Assembly (NCBI GenBank): GCA_021737645.1
Contig: JAIPDO010000004.1
Coordinates: 1 to 64,000, forward strand
Origin: Desulfarculaceae bacterium
GTDB taxonomy: Bacteria > Desulfobacterota > Desulfarculia > Desulfarculales > Desulfarculaceae
Length of the DNA stretch: 64,000 bases
Direction: 5' to 3'
The position numbers and the translations under genes are program-made. The notes under the pieces are model-generated. The model searched no databases, had not been told where the DNA came from, and saw only the letters and a list, made by a program, of their open reading frames with translations. Below, piece after piece: positions 55,017 to 63,232 of the stretch (the stretch's first letter is position 1; every line of letters begins with the position of its first letter).

Positions 55017-56122
55017 GGCATATTCTCCATGACCAAAGCTCCGCGCGGGCACTCATAGGAGCATATTCCGCAGCCCTTGCAATGGTACAGATCAATCTCG
55101 ATGGTCCCGCCGGCTTCGTCAAGGTTGCAGCAGGCGTCGGGACAGGACAGGGCGCATTGTTGACACAAATTGCAGGTGCCGCAGGAGAGGCAACGGGCCG
55201 CCTCCTCCCGGGCCTGTTCCGAGGCCTCGGCCGGAGCGAAGAAGCCCAAGCTCAGGTCTTCTGCCGTGGCCACCGGGCCCAGTTCCGGCTGGGCGAAGAT
55301 GGCCGTCAGCCCCAGGGCCGCCTGAGCCTGATTGGCCGTCTCACGGCCCAGGGCCAGGGCGTGGGCCACCTGGGATGCCTTAAAACCTCCCTCGGCGCTC
55401 AGCACCAGAGGCTCTGGGCCGCCCTTGACCAACGCCAGCACCGCCTTGGCCTCGGCGGAGTCAGGGGCATAGGCGCTCTCATCCACCAGCACCAGGTCCA
55501 TTCCCGCCAGGAAGTTGGGCGCGGCCTGGGTCTTTATCTGAACCCCGGCCACCTGGGCCAGGCGCTCTACCTCCTTGGCAAGCACCTCGGGGGGCAGTTG
55601 CCCGGCCTTGGCCTGGGTGAGGAAGCCGCCGGCGGTTCGGCCCGGCTCCAGCACGGTCACGCTGTTGCCGGCCAGGCCCAGGAAATAGGCGGCGGCCAGC
55701 CCGGCCGGGCCGGAGCCGCACACCGCCACCAGCTTGCCCGTGTCTGCCTGGCGCTCCAATACGGGAGCGCCGTCGGCCTCGGAGGCGCTTTTCTCCAGGC
55801 TCTGGATGGCGATGCCCTGGTCCAACTCCTTGCGCAGGCACTTGGCCTGGCAGGGGTGGTAGCACAAACGGCCGGTCACGCCGGGCATGGGGTTATAGGC
55901 CATCAAGAGAGCCAACCCGGCGGCCGGGTCTCCCAGGGCCAGTTGGTGGATCATCTGGGGGTCCGGCTGCCCCAGGGGGCAGGCCGCGCGGCAGGGGGCC
56001 GTCTTGTCCTGCTGCACCGGGGTGAGCAGCCGCCAGGTCCCGGTCTTGTTCCAAGTCATGTCTTCGATGGTCAGGGGCATCACCGGCAGTTGCATGACCG
56101 AATCTATTTGCTTCTTGGCCAT
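55013..56122 (-). CDS. porD: Fused GltD-like flavoprotein and PorD ferredoxin subunit
   Basis: A 369-residue fusion. The N-terminus has the GltD/DPYD-type cysteines CRAACP and CYHPCQAKC, followed by the nucleotide-binding GSGPAGLAAAYFLGL near residue 135. A second redox nucleotide-binding domain seems shortened. The C-terminus (last 60 residues) is a PorD-type ferredoxin with CLSCGTCNLCQQCALSCPDAC and CKGCGICSYEC. PorD normally carries only the ferredoxin part. The fusion may link the oxidoreductase to NAD(P)H, but the short flavin half may be only structural. It overlaps the gamma gene (TGATG) and porA (ATGA). Confidence 0.82.
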   Translation of the reverse strand: MAKKQIDSVMQLPVMPLTIEDMTWNKTGTWRLLTPVQQDKTAPCRAACPLGQPDPQMIHQLALGDPAAGLALLMAYNPMPGVTGRLCYHPCQAKCLRKELDQGIAIQSLEKSASEADGAPVLERQADTGKLVAVCGSGPAGLAAAYFLGLAGNSVTVLEPGRTAGGFLTQAKAGQLPPEVLAKEVERLAQVAGVQIKTQAAPNFLAGMDLVLVDESAYAPDSAEAKAVLALVKGGPEPLVLSAEGGFKASQVAHALALGRETANQAQAALGLTAIFAQPELGPVATAEDLSLGFFAPAEASEQAREEAARCLSCGTCNLCQQCALSCPDACCNLDEAGGTIEIDLYHCKGCGICSYECPRGALVMENMP

Positions 56123-56688
56123 CAGCTTTTCTCCAAGACCCTGACCCGTTCGTAGGCCTCACGGGCGGCGGCGGCGTTCTCCTGCTTTTTGGCGGGCACG
56201 CCTTCTTCGATGGCCTGGAAAAGGGTCTCCGGCTTCAACGGCGGATCTTGAACCACCTTGAGGTAGGCTCCCAGCACCACGGTGTTGATAATCGGGGCCA
56301 GACGCGAGCCCAGCCGATGATTGATCGCTATCTGGTTGGCGTCAATAAGGGCCAAGGTGAAGCGGCCCGCCAAATCCTGGGGAACCTGGCCATCGGCGTA
56401 GTTGAGGACAATGGGGACTCCCGAAGCCAGGCCGGCGGTCACGTCCACCATCTCCAAGAGCTTGGGGTCCAAAACCACGCACACGTCAGGGTTGACTATC
56501 TCCCCTCGAGCCAGGGCCGGGGAAGAGTCCACCCGTACGTATGCCGCCACCGCCGCTCCGCGGCGCTCCATGCCGAAAGCCGGGAAGGCCTGAACGAACA
56601 GCCCTTCCTTGAAATAAGCCTTGGCCAATATTTTGGAGGCGACCACGGCTCCCTGTCCGCCTCTGCCGTGCATGCGAATGCCTAACAC
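56122..56688 (-). CDS. porC: 2-oxoacid:ferredoxin oxidoreductase, gamma subunit
   Basis: A 188-residue gamma subunit with IRMHGRGGQGAVVASKILA at the start and FPAFGMERRGAAVAAYVR, the canonical PorC blocks. The gene heads the minus-strand operon: gamma, delta, alpha, beta, UPF0261, lactonase, aldolase, ComB-like, NagB-like and MFS. The gene spacing is small or negative throughout, suggesting one transcript of about 9 kb. Confidence 0.92.
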   Translation of the reverse strand: MLGIRMHGRGGQGAVVASKILAKAYFKEGLFVQAFPAFGMERRGAAVAAYVRVDSSPALARGEIVNPDVCVVLDPKLLEMVDVTAGLASGVPIVLNYADGQVPQDLAGRFTLALIDANQIAINHRLGSRLAPIINTVVLGAYLKVVQDPPLKPETLFQAIEEGVPAKKQENAAAAREAYERVRVLEKS

Positions 56689-56770
56689 TGAAAATTCCTC
56701 CCCCGTTGCGGCCCGTGGCCGTGCAGGGATTTTGGAGCAACTCCGCTTGATCCGGAGATGCCGGACCCTG

Positions 56771-56817
56771 CTCCGGGTGCGCCGCGCGGCACACCCGGAG
56801 GGGTCTTTATTTTTTGA
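56771..56817. terminator. Long inverted repeat after the UlaG-like gene
   Basis: CTCCGGGTG (56771-56779) pairs with CACCCGGAG (56792-56800), and the loop between itself holds the palindrome GCCGCGCGGC. A T tract lies on its plus-strand side (56808-56815). It lies between the UlaG-like gene and the porC gene. On the minus strand the T tract would precede the stem, so it is a poor standard terminator for the minus-strand gene. Confidence 0.5.
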
Positions 56818-56828
56818 GGCGCCCGGCT

Positions 56829-57908
56829 CTAGTCCGCGTCCGGACCGTACTCCTTGCTCTTGCGCCAGTTCATCAATTCCCGGTTGTCCGGGTAGCAGTA
56901 AAGGCCCATGTCCTGGTCGTTTGGGTGCACGTAGCGGCCACCGGGCAGCATGGAAACCACCTTCATCTTGTGGTGGCGGGGCTCCTTGTTCTTGCGCTCC
57001 ACGATGTCCACCAGATATCCGGGGTCCTCGTAGCAGTTGGCCCAGTTGTCATGGTGCATGGGCAGGATCACCTCGGCGTTGAGCGCCTCGGCCACCCGCC
57101 ACAGATCCCAGGGAGACATCTTGTCGGTGTAGCCTGGAGCGTTGTTGCCCATGGCCATGGACACCACGTCCACCTTGTACTTCTCGCCCACCATGCGGTA
57201 GCCGTTGTGATACAGCGAGTCTCCCAGGAAGCCGATGTTGCCGCCCTCGGTGTTGAAGATGTAGGCCACGGCCACTTCCTCGTAGGGCACCGGGGTGTCG
57301 AAGCCGGTCTTGGTGGCGATGATGTCGTAGTTGGGCGCGAAGTCGATCTTCATGTCCTTGATCTGCACGCTCTTGCCCACCTCGGCCACGATGAGCCGAT
57401 CATCAGGCACGCCCATATTGGCCTTCATGCGCCGGGCCGCCTCGGGCGGAGCGATGAACTTGCAGTCAGAGGTCTGCAAGGCGGCGCTGATGGTGTAGAA
57501 GTCCATGTGGTCTTGGTGATGGTGGGTAATGCACACCGCGTCGATGCGTTTGAACTTCCAGGGGTCGATCACCATGGGGTGGGTGCGCATCCACCACAGC
57601 TTTTCCGCGCCGCTGGTGCGGCACACGCCGCAATAGGAGTAGTCGGTGAACAGGCTGGGGCCTGCATAGTTGTCGATAAGGAACACCGCGCCTTCCTGGC
57701 TTTTGATGGCGCAGGACATGGCACCGAAGTACCACAGAGCGCCGGTGCCGGGCTTTACCTGGAACTTATCGATCTCGTAGTTGAGGTAGGAGCCCCACTC
57801 GGGGAAGACTTCCTTGAGCCAGATGTCGCGGCTCATCTCGCGGGGCAGACCAATGGTCCCGCCGTCCATGACTCCCTTTTCATCATACTTGACAACGCTG
57901 TCGCCCAT
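56829..57908 (-). CDS. UlaG-like metallo-beta-lactamase-fold lactonase
   Basis: A 359-residue protein with ITHHHQDHMDF, GDSLYHNGYR and LPMHHDNWAN, the ligand set of the UlaG branch (L-ascorbate-6-phosphate lactonase). UlaG in Escherichia coli opens a phosphorylated lactone. Here there are no other ula genes, so the substrate is probably another cyclic ester. The start is the ATG at 57908 with AAGGAGG in front; the frame runs to 57935. The gene stands between a MoaD-like gene and the por operon. Confidence 0.85.
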   Translation of the reverse strand: MGDSVVKYDEKGVMDGGTIGLPREMSRDIWLKEVFPEWGSYLNYEIDKFQVKPGTGALWYFGAMSCAIKSQEGAVFLIDNYAGPSLFTDYSYCGVCRTSGAEKLWWMRTHPMVIDPWKFKRIDAVCITHHHQDHMDFYTISAALQTSDCKFIAPPEAARRMKANMGVPDDRLIVAEVGKSVQIKDMKIDFAPNYDIIATKTGFDTPVPYEEVAVAYIFNTEGGNIGFLGDSLYHNGYRMVGEKYKVDVVSMAMGNNAPGYTDKMSPWDLWRVAEALNAEVILPMHHDNWANCYEDPGYLVDIVERKNKEPRHHKMKVVSMLPGGRYVHPNDQDMGLYCYPDNRELMNWRKSKEYGPDAD

Positions 57909-58015
57909 ATTTGGCCTCCTTTTGCAAAGCCTCAAGCCTTGCCGTTTTAACTGCTTCTCCGAGCCCGGTGGGCCCGGCCCGCCCCCCGGCGGTGTAATTC
58001 CTGTTTAGTCCGGGC

Positions 58016-58309
58016 CTACCAAAAGGTCAGGACGTCTCCGTCTTTCAACGCCACTTGGGGGTCCACGATGCTGAAGCTGGGCTGTCCCCCGCGCCGGCAA
58101 ATAATGGCCGTGGTCAGATTGAACACTCCCCCCGGCGGGTCGAACACCGGCCGGAACCCCGGATAGCGCTCTTCCATAACATTCAACAAATGGTCCGCGT
58201 TGGCTGGCTCGCTCAGAGGTATGGACTCGCGCACCCGCCCGGTCATCACCGCGATGCGGCCCACGTATTTCACGAAAACGTGGATGGGCGCTGCTTCGAG
58301 GCTATTCAT
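58016..58309 (-). CDS. MoaD/ThiS-like protein without the terminal Gly-Gly
   Basis: A 97-residue beta-grasp protein starting MNSLEAAPIHVFVKYVGR and having VALKDGDVLTFW at its end. The fold pattern is that of MoaD, the sulfur carrier of molybdopterin synthesis, and such genes often follow AOR genes. MoaD needs a C-terminal Gly-Gly; this chain stops at Trp after DVLTF, and no Gly-Gly appears in the bases beyond the stop. It may be a structural or cofactor-binding partner of AOR instead. Its start overlaps the AOR stop by eight bases. Confidence 0.78.
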   Translation of the reverse strand: MNSLEAAPIHVFVKYVGRIAVMTGRVRESIPLSEPANADHLLNVMEERYPGFRPVFDPPGGVFNLTTAIICRRGGQPSFSIVDPQVALKDGDVLTFW

Positions 58310-60227
58310 CGCCGCCCTCCCCCCTGGTTTCCCAGATGCCCCGGCGCTTGAAGTCCTCCACCACGTTGTCCAGGCCCAGGCCCCGCAAAGTCTCTTCGGT
58401 GGGTATGGCGGTCTGTTTGTCCCACCCACGCACCTGGTAGTAGTCGTCCTTCATGATCTCCAGGTTGTCACCGATGGGAGGGATGTTGTGCTCCTTCACC
58501 GGCTCTTCCAGCATGCGCCTGGGGATGGTGTCGTCGGCGCGCCTGAAGCCCTCGCGCACTATGTAGGAACGCTCCAGGTTGACGATGCGCGTACCCTTTT
58601 GGATGAAATCGTCCAGGTCGCCGTTTTCGCCGGTGCAGGAGTTGAACAACTCCAGCCAAGGGTGGAAGTCGATGCCCAACAGGGCCCGGATCATGTACAC
58701 GCAGCTGGGCAGGCTCTCCACGATGGCCCGACTGTCGTAGAGCCAGCGAACCAGGCGGCCCTTGTCGTCGGGCGAGCGGGTCTGGAAGGCCTTGAAGGGA
58801 TCGAAAGGCAAATCCATGCCCTCGGGTATGGTCTTGGGGTTGGGCGGATATGGAGGATACCAGCGGGTGTGGTCCGGCCCGCCTTCGCTCACCGCCAGGC
58901 CCAGGGCCATTTGGTAGCCGTTGCGCTGGGGCATGCGCTCCAGCTCCTTGCCCTTGATGCTCAGGGCGAAGCGCTCCGAGCCCTTGCCGATGCGCTTGGC
59001 CGCATCGGCCACGCCCAAGGCCAGGATGTCGCCGAAGCCCTCGCGGCGGATGATCTTGTCGGTCATGGTGAGGAAGGCGTCGGCGTCGCCGAAGCGTAGC
59101 TCCATGCCGTCGGTGTCGGTGCGGTTGATGATCCCGCGCTCGTAGCATTCCATGGCCCAGGCGATGGAGTACATGGCTTGGTCCTCGTCCAGCCCGGCCC
59201 GGTTGCACATGTCGCGGAACTTGATGACGTGGGGGTAGGAGTGGATGCCCACTATGGGCGCGGCCTGGGCAAAGCCCACCTCGCGCTCGTCCCCGGCGAT
59301 TCCCGCGAACAGCCCCTCTTTTATCTCGTAGCGCCGGCCGCAGGCGGGCAGGGGGCAGCAGAAGCTGGATTCCGGGCGCACCACGTACTTGTCCATGTAC
59401 TCGACGTCGTTGAGCATGGGCTCGAACAGGCCCATCTGGGCGTTGTGGGCGTGCACCCAGCCGTTTTCGTTGAACAGCTCCAGGAGCATGTTGGCGCTGT
59501 TGAAAGACCAGGAGGGCACGAAGGCGTCGCGGGTGGTGTTGAGGTCGAAAGTCTTGTGGAAGTTGCGGTAGGCCGCCAGGAACCGGTCGCCGTGGGCCAC
59601 CGTGACCATGCCCGAGCCCTTCACCGCCACGGCGGCCAGCTTCTTGTCGCCCATGATGGTGCCGCAGCCCTTGCCCCCGGAGTGGTCCAGGGTGAACTGC
59701 ACCTTGGCGTTGGCCACCAGGTTTTCCCCGGCCATGCCCACCGAGGCAACGTGGATGCCGGCGATGCCGGTTTCCTCGTGGATGATGGCGTGTTTTTCCT
59801 TGGTATCGTAGCCCCAGAGGTGGGAGGCGTCGCGCAGTTCCACCTTGTCGTCCACGATGAGCAGCCACACCGGGCGTTCGGCCTTGTTTTCCACGATGAG
59901 CAGGTCGTAGCCCGCGAACTTGAGCTCGGCGGACCAATGCCCGCCCGCCCCGCCCTCGCCCAGAAAACGGTTGGGGTGTTTGGTGAGGATGGACACCCGG
60001 CCCATGCCGATGGGGGTCCCCTCCAGGGGGCCCGCCCCGAAGATGAGCTTGTTGCCCTGGTCAAAGGGCCCCACCTCCGGACCCACCTCGTCGTAGAGGT
60101 AGGCCACGTTCAGCCCCCGGCAACCAATGAAGTCCCGCGCCTTTTGGTAGGACAGCTCTTCGGTGCTTATGCGCCCGGTGGCCAAGTCCACCCTGAGGAC
60201 GCGTCCGGCCCAACCATGCCAGCTCAT
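58302..60227 (-). CDS. aor: Aldehyde:ferredoxin oxidoreductase family protein (tungsten type)
   Basis: A 641-residue AOR-family enzyme. The N-terminal block GRVLRVDLATGRI and CRGLNVAYLYDEV, SAELKFAGYDLLIVENKA and DHSGGKGCGTIMGDKKLAAVAV are all standard. The cluster motif normally reads CxxCxxxC; here it is C290-C291-x4-C296 (FCCPLPACG), with the distant ligand at C509 (SLPSC). Two tungstopterins bind the metal. The enzyme oxidises an aldehyde to a carboxylic acid and reduces ferredoxin. Start ATG at 60227 has GAGGGA; it overlaps the ferredoxin stop (ATGA). Aldehyde could be the product of the class II aldolase. Confidence 0.9.
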   Translation of the reverse strand: MSWHGWAGRVLRVDLATGRISTEELSYQKARDFIGCRGLNVAYLYDEVGPEVGPFDQGNKLIFGAGPLEGTPIGMGRVSILTKHPNRFLGEGGAGGHWSAELKFAGYDLLIVENKAERPVWLLIVDDKVELRDASHLWGYDTKEKHAIIHEETGIAGIHVASVGMAGENLVANAKVQFTLDHSGGKGCGTIMGDKKLAAVAVKGSGMVTVAHGDRFLAAYRNFHKTFDLNTTRDAFVPSWSFNSANMLLELFNENGWVHAHNAQMGLFEPMLNDVEYMDKYVVRPESSFCCPLPACGRRYEIKEGLFAGIAGDEREVGFAQAAPIVGIHSYPHVIKFRDMCNRAGLDEDQAMYSIAWAMECYERGIINRTDTDGMELRFGDADAFLTMTDKIIRREGFGDILALGVADAAKRIGKGSERFALSIKGKELERMPQRNGYQMALGLAVSEGGPDHTRWYPPYPPNPKTIPEGMDLPFDPFKAFQTRSPDDKGRLVRWLYDSRAIVESLPSCVYMIRALLGIDFHPWLELFNSCTGENGDLDDFIQKGTRIVNLERSYIVREGFRRADDTIPRRMLEEPVKEHNIPPIGDNLEIMKDDYYQVRGWDKQTAIPTEETLRGLGLDNVVEDFKRRGIWETRGEGGDE

Positions 60228-60607
60228 AGCTCGTCCCTCTTCAGCGGCCGCCAGGGATAGGGGTATTTCCAGGGCACGATGAGGCGGAACAGGGGCTGGT
60301 CCTGGCGGGCCTGCTCCCACAGGGCGCGCTTGCTCTCCAGGTCCTCGTCATCGGTATAGATCAGGCAGCCGGTGGGGCACATCTCCACACAGATAGGATC
60401 GCCCTCGTGCTTGAGCTGGCATTCCTCCAGGCAATTTATGTGGGGGATGTTGAGCACTCCCTGAGGGTCGGTTTCAATGTGAATGCGCGATTCCTCCGGG
60501 CGAAACCCATGCCCCTTTGCCAAGACAAAGGAACACCATGTCTCGCAGCTGCGGCAACCGCTGCACAGGTCGGCGGAAACAACCGCAATTTTGATGAGTG
60601 CGCTCAA
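60224..60607 (-). CDS. AOR-associated polyferredoxin subunit
   Basis: A 127-residue ferredoxin-like protein with CSGCRSCETWC at 15-25, then NCLEEC and CVEMCPTGC. The arrangement matches the iron-sulfur partner of AOR and of related oxidoreductases. It should pass electrons from AOR to ferredoxin or to a flavin complex. It is translationally coupled to AOR and follows IorB by 23 bases. Confidence 0.87.
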   Translation of the reverse strand: MSALIKIAVVSADLCSGCRSCETWCSFVLAKGHGFRPEESRIHIETDPQGVLNIPHINCLEECQLKHEGDPICVEMCPTGCLIYTDDEDLESKRALWEQARQDQPLFRLIVPWKYPYPWRPLKRDEL

Positions 60608-60630
60608 GGGATTCCTCTTTCTCCCCCCCC

Positions 60631-61245
60631 TTAGGCTCCGGCCACGGCTTCCATGCCCCTACGGTACGCGGTCAGGTTCAGCTCTGCCAAGTGGGGCGGC
60701 ACCGAAGCCTTGACCTCGTCGGCCACCTCGTCGGCATCCAGGGGCAGGGCGCCGGTGGCCACCAGGCCACCCAGCATGACGATGTTCACCGCTATGGGCG
60801 CGTCCAACTCCAGGGCGATTTTGGTGGCATTGAACAGCCAGGCCTGGTCGGTGGCCTTGTGGATTGCCGCGCTCATGGCCTCGTCATCGGGGTAGTCGGC
60901 CTTTTGGGATAGCACCGCCACCGGGTGGATGCCCTCGCTGTTTACCAAGGCCTTCACGCCGGGGTTGCCGTACCCGCTGATCATGCGCAGGGCCTCCAGG
61001 GGCTCCAAGCTGATGATCATGCTGCCCGCGCCCTGGGGCACGATGGGCCCGTAGAGGCGCTTGCTGGAGATGCGCACCCCGGAAAAGACCCCGCCGCCCC
61101 GCTGGGCCGCGCCAAAGGTCTCGCCGATGCTGACTTGATAGCCGGCCCGGAACATGAGGCGCCCCACCAGCCGGGAAAGCAGGATGTTTCCCTGGCCGCC
61201 GATGCCGGAGATGATCAGGTTGTAGGGATCAGGTGACAGCGGCAT
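60631..61245 (-). CDS. iorB: Indolepyruvate ferredoxin oxidoreductase, beta subunit
   Basis: A 204-residue protein with the start LIISGIGGQGNILLSRLVGRLM and GAAQRGGGVFSGVR, typical of IorB. With IorA it decarboxylates aryl 2-oxo acids to aryl-CoA and reduces ferredoxin. The frame extends to 61413, but the ATG at 61245, with AGGAG upstream and overlapping the iorA stop by one base, is clearly the start. Confidence 0.92.
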   Translation of the reverse strand: MPLSPDPYNLIISGIGGQGNILLSRLVGRLMFRAGYQVSIGETFGAAQRGGGVFSGVRISSKRLYGPIVPQGAGSMIISLEPLEALRMISGYGNPGVKALVNSEGIHPVAVLSQKADYPDDEAMSAAIHKATDQAWLFNATKIALELDAPIAVNIVMLGGLVATGALPLDADEVADEVKASVPPHLAELNLTAYRRGMEAVAGA

Positions 61246-63152
61246 TAGTCGTTCTCCTGCTTGCTGATGGCCTTGAAGGGGCAGATGGCGACGCATACCC
61301 CGCAGCCCGAACAAATCTGCTCCTTGAAGGCGGTCTTGCCGGTGGCCGGGTCCAGATACAGGGCCGGGCAACGGAAGTCCCGGCTGCACACGGCGCACTC
61401 GGCGCCCTTGCATTTCTCCTGGTCGATTTCGATGCGGAAGGGGTGGGACTTGGCGGCCTTCATGCGCACCAGTTCACAGGGGCGCCGAAGGATGAGCACC
61501 TGCACCCCGGGCTTGCCCATGAGTTCACGCATCACCTTGGTGGTGGCGCGCACCTCAAAGGGATCGGCGATAGTGACCTCGCAACCGATGGACGCGCACA
61601 CCTTGGCCACGTCCAGGCGCGGGGCCGGGGCGCTCTCGGCGGTCACCCCGGTGCCGGGGTGGGGCTGGAAACCGGTCATGGCCGTGGCCGAGTTGTCCAG
61701 GATGATCTGGAGCATGTCGGCCTGGTTGTACACCGCGTTTATCAGGCGCGGGACGCTGCTGTGGAAGAAGGAAGAGTCGCCGCACACCGCCACCACCGGC
61801 TGCGTATAGCCGAAGGGCCCCAGCTGCCCCAGGCCGGCGGCCGTGCCGGTGCCCGAGCCCATGGAGTGAAGCAGTTTGATCTGCGCCTTGCCCTCGGGGA
61901 ACACGTCCAAGGTGGAACAGCCGATCTCGCCGGTCACATAGGCGTCGCGGCCGTCGGCCTTGATGGCCTTGTCCAGGGCCCAGAAGCTGGCCCGGTGGGG
62001 GCAACCGGCGCACCAGGAAAGCCCCCGGCTGATCACCAGCGGGGCCACTTCGTCCTGAATGATGCGCTCGTAGGCCTCGTCCCGGGCCGGGGCCTTCATA
62101 TCAAAAATGCGGGCCAGGGCGGTGAGGGCGCGGTCCGGGGTCATCTCCCCGGTCATGGGGATGTGCCCGCTGCCCTTGCCGTACACGGCGACAGCGCCCA
62201 GGCCGTTGTCCACCAAGGCCTCCTTCACGGCGGTTTCCATGAAGGGATCCACCTCCTCCAGCACCAGCAGCTGGGAGGTGTTTTTGAGGTGCCCGCTCAC
62301 CCAGGCGGTGGGCAGGGGCCAGATGGTGGCCAGGCTCAAAAGCCCCACCCGCTCCTCCAGGCCCAGGGTTTCCAGGGCTTCGGCCGCGGCCAAGTGGCCC
62401 GCGCCACTGGCCACCACCACCAGCTCGGGCTTTTTGGGCCCCTGGTAGGTGTTAAATGGGCAATCCTCGAACTCGGCCTGGATGGCCTCCATCTTGGCCA
62501 AGAGGTCCTGGTGCTTGTCGATGGACAGGTAGGGGTTCAGGCTCACCGAGTTGTCCGAGGACGCCTTGGGCGCGTCCTGGGGCAACGGCCCCATGGTGAT
62601 GGGGTTGCTGGCGTGAGACAGCCGAGTGTAGCCCCGGTAGAACACAAAGGCACTGTGCTTTTGGGAGATGTCAAAGGCGTACTTGACCAGTTCCACCGCC
62701 TGCTGCCCGGTCATGGGCTCCACCATGGGCGCGGTGGCAAAACGGGCCAGCCAGCGCGAGTCGGTCTCGTCGCCGCTGGAGTGGCCGTGGGGGTCGTCGC
62801 ACACCACCATCAGGCAGGCCCCGCCCTTGGGGCCCAGGCCGGTGTAGCTCAGGTGGGTTATGAAATCCAGCGCCAGGCTCAGGCCCGCGTTCTTCATGGC
62901 CGACAGGCTCAGCAACCCGGCTGTGGCCGCGGCTGCGGCACCCTCCACGGCGGCCAGTTCGTTGGTGGACCACTCCGCGTGCAACTTGCCCTTTTGGGTG
63001 CACTGGGCCAGGGCCGGCACGATCTCCGAGGAGGGGGTGCCGGGATAGCCGGTAACGAAGTTGACTCCCCGCTCCAGTGCGCCGCGAGCTATGGCCTCGT
63101 TGCCCAGCAGAAAGTGGGAGGTCCCTGGTTCATATTTATCGATGGCCGCCAC
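61245..63152 (-). CDS. iorA: Indolepyruvate ferredoxin oxidoreductase, alpha subunit
   Basis: A 635-residue subunit with VTGYPGTPSSEIVP at the start, the TPP region CGDSSFFHSSVPRL, and a C-terminal ferredoxin with CSGCGVCVAICP, the normal IorA layout. It acts on aromatic 2-oxo acids, such as indolepyruvate and phenylpyruvate, in the cytoplasm. The start is a GTG at 63152 with AAGGAG ten bases upstream. The clear operon with iorB, ferredoxin, AOR and the MoaD-like gene suggests that aldehydes leaking from this enzyme are dealt with by AOR. Confidence 0.92.
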   Translation of the reverse strand: MAAIDKYEPGTSHFLLGNEAIARGALERGVNFVTGYPGTPSSEIVPALAQCTQKGKLHAEWSTNELAAVEGAAAAATAGLLSLSAMKNAGLSLALDFITHLSYTGLGPKGGACLMVVCDDPHGHSSGDETDSRWLARFATAPMVEPMTGQQAVELVKYAFDISQKHSAFVFYRGYTRLSHASNPITMGPLPQDAPKASSDNSVSLNPYLSIDKHQDLLAKMEAIQAEFEDCPFNTYQGPKKPELVVVASGAGHLAAAEALETLGLEERVGLLSLATIWPLPTAWVSGHLKNTSQLLVLEEVDPFMETAVKEALVDNGLGAVAVYGKGSGHIPMTGEMTPDRALTALARIFDMKAPARDEAYERIIQDEVAPLVISRGLSWCAGCPHRASFWALDKAIKADGRDAYVTGEIGCSTLDVFPEGKAQIKLLHSMGSGTGTAAGLGQLGPFGYTQPVVAVCGDSSFFHSSVPRLINAVYNQADMLQIILDNSATAMTGFQPHPGTGVTAESAPAPRLDVAKVCASIGCEVTIADPFEVRATTKVMRELMGKPGVQVLILRRPCELVRMKAAKSHPFRIEIDQEKCKGAECAVCSRDFRCPALYLDPATGKTAFKEQICSGCGVCVAICPFKAISKQEND

Positions 63153-63232
63153 GTTTACTCCTTATTGCTGATCCTGCTGGCCTAAAAAATCGCCTTCTCA
63201 CCGTCCAGACCGCCGGGCGGCGAACCCGCGGC

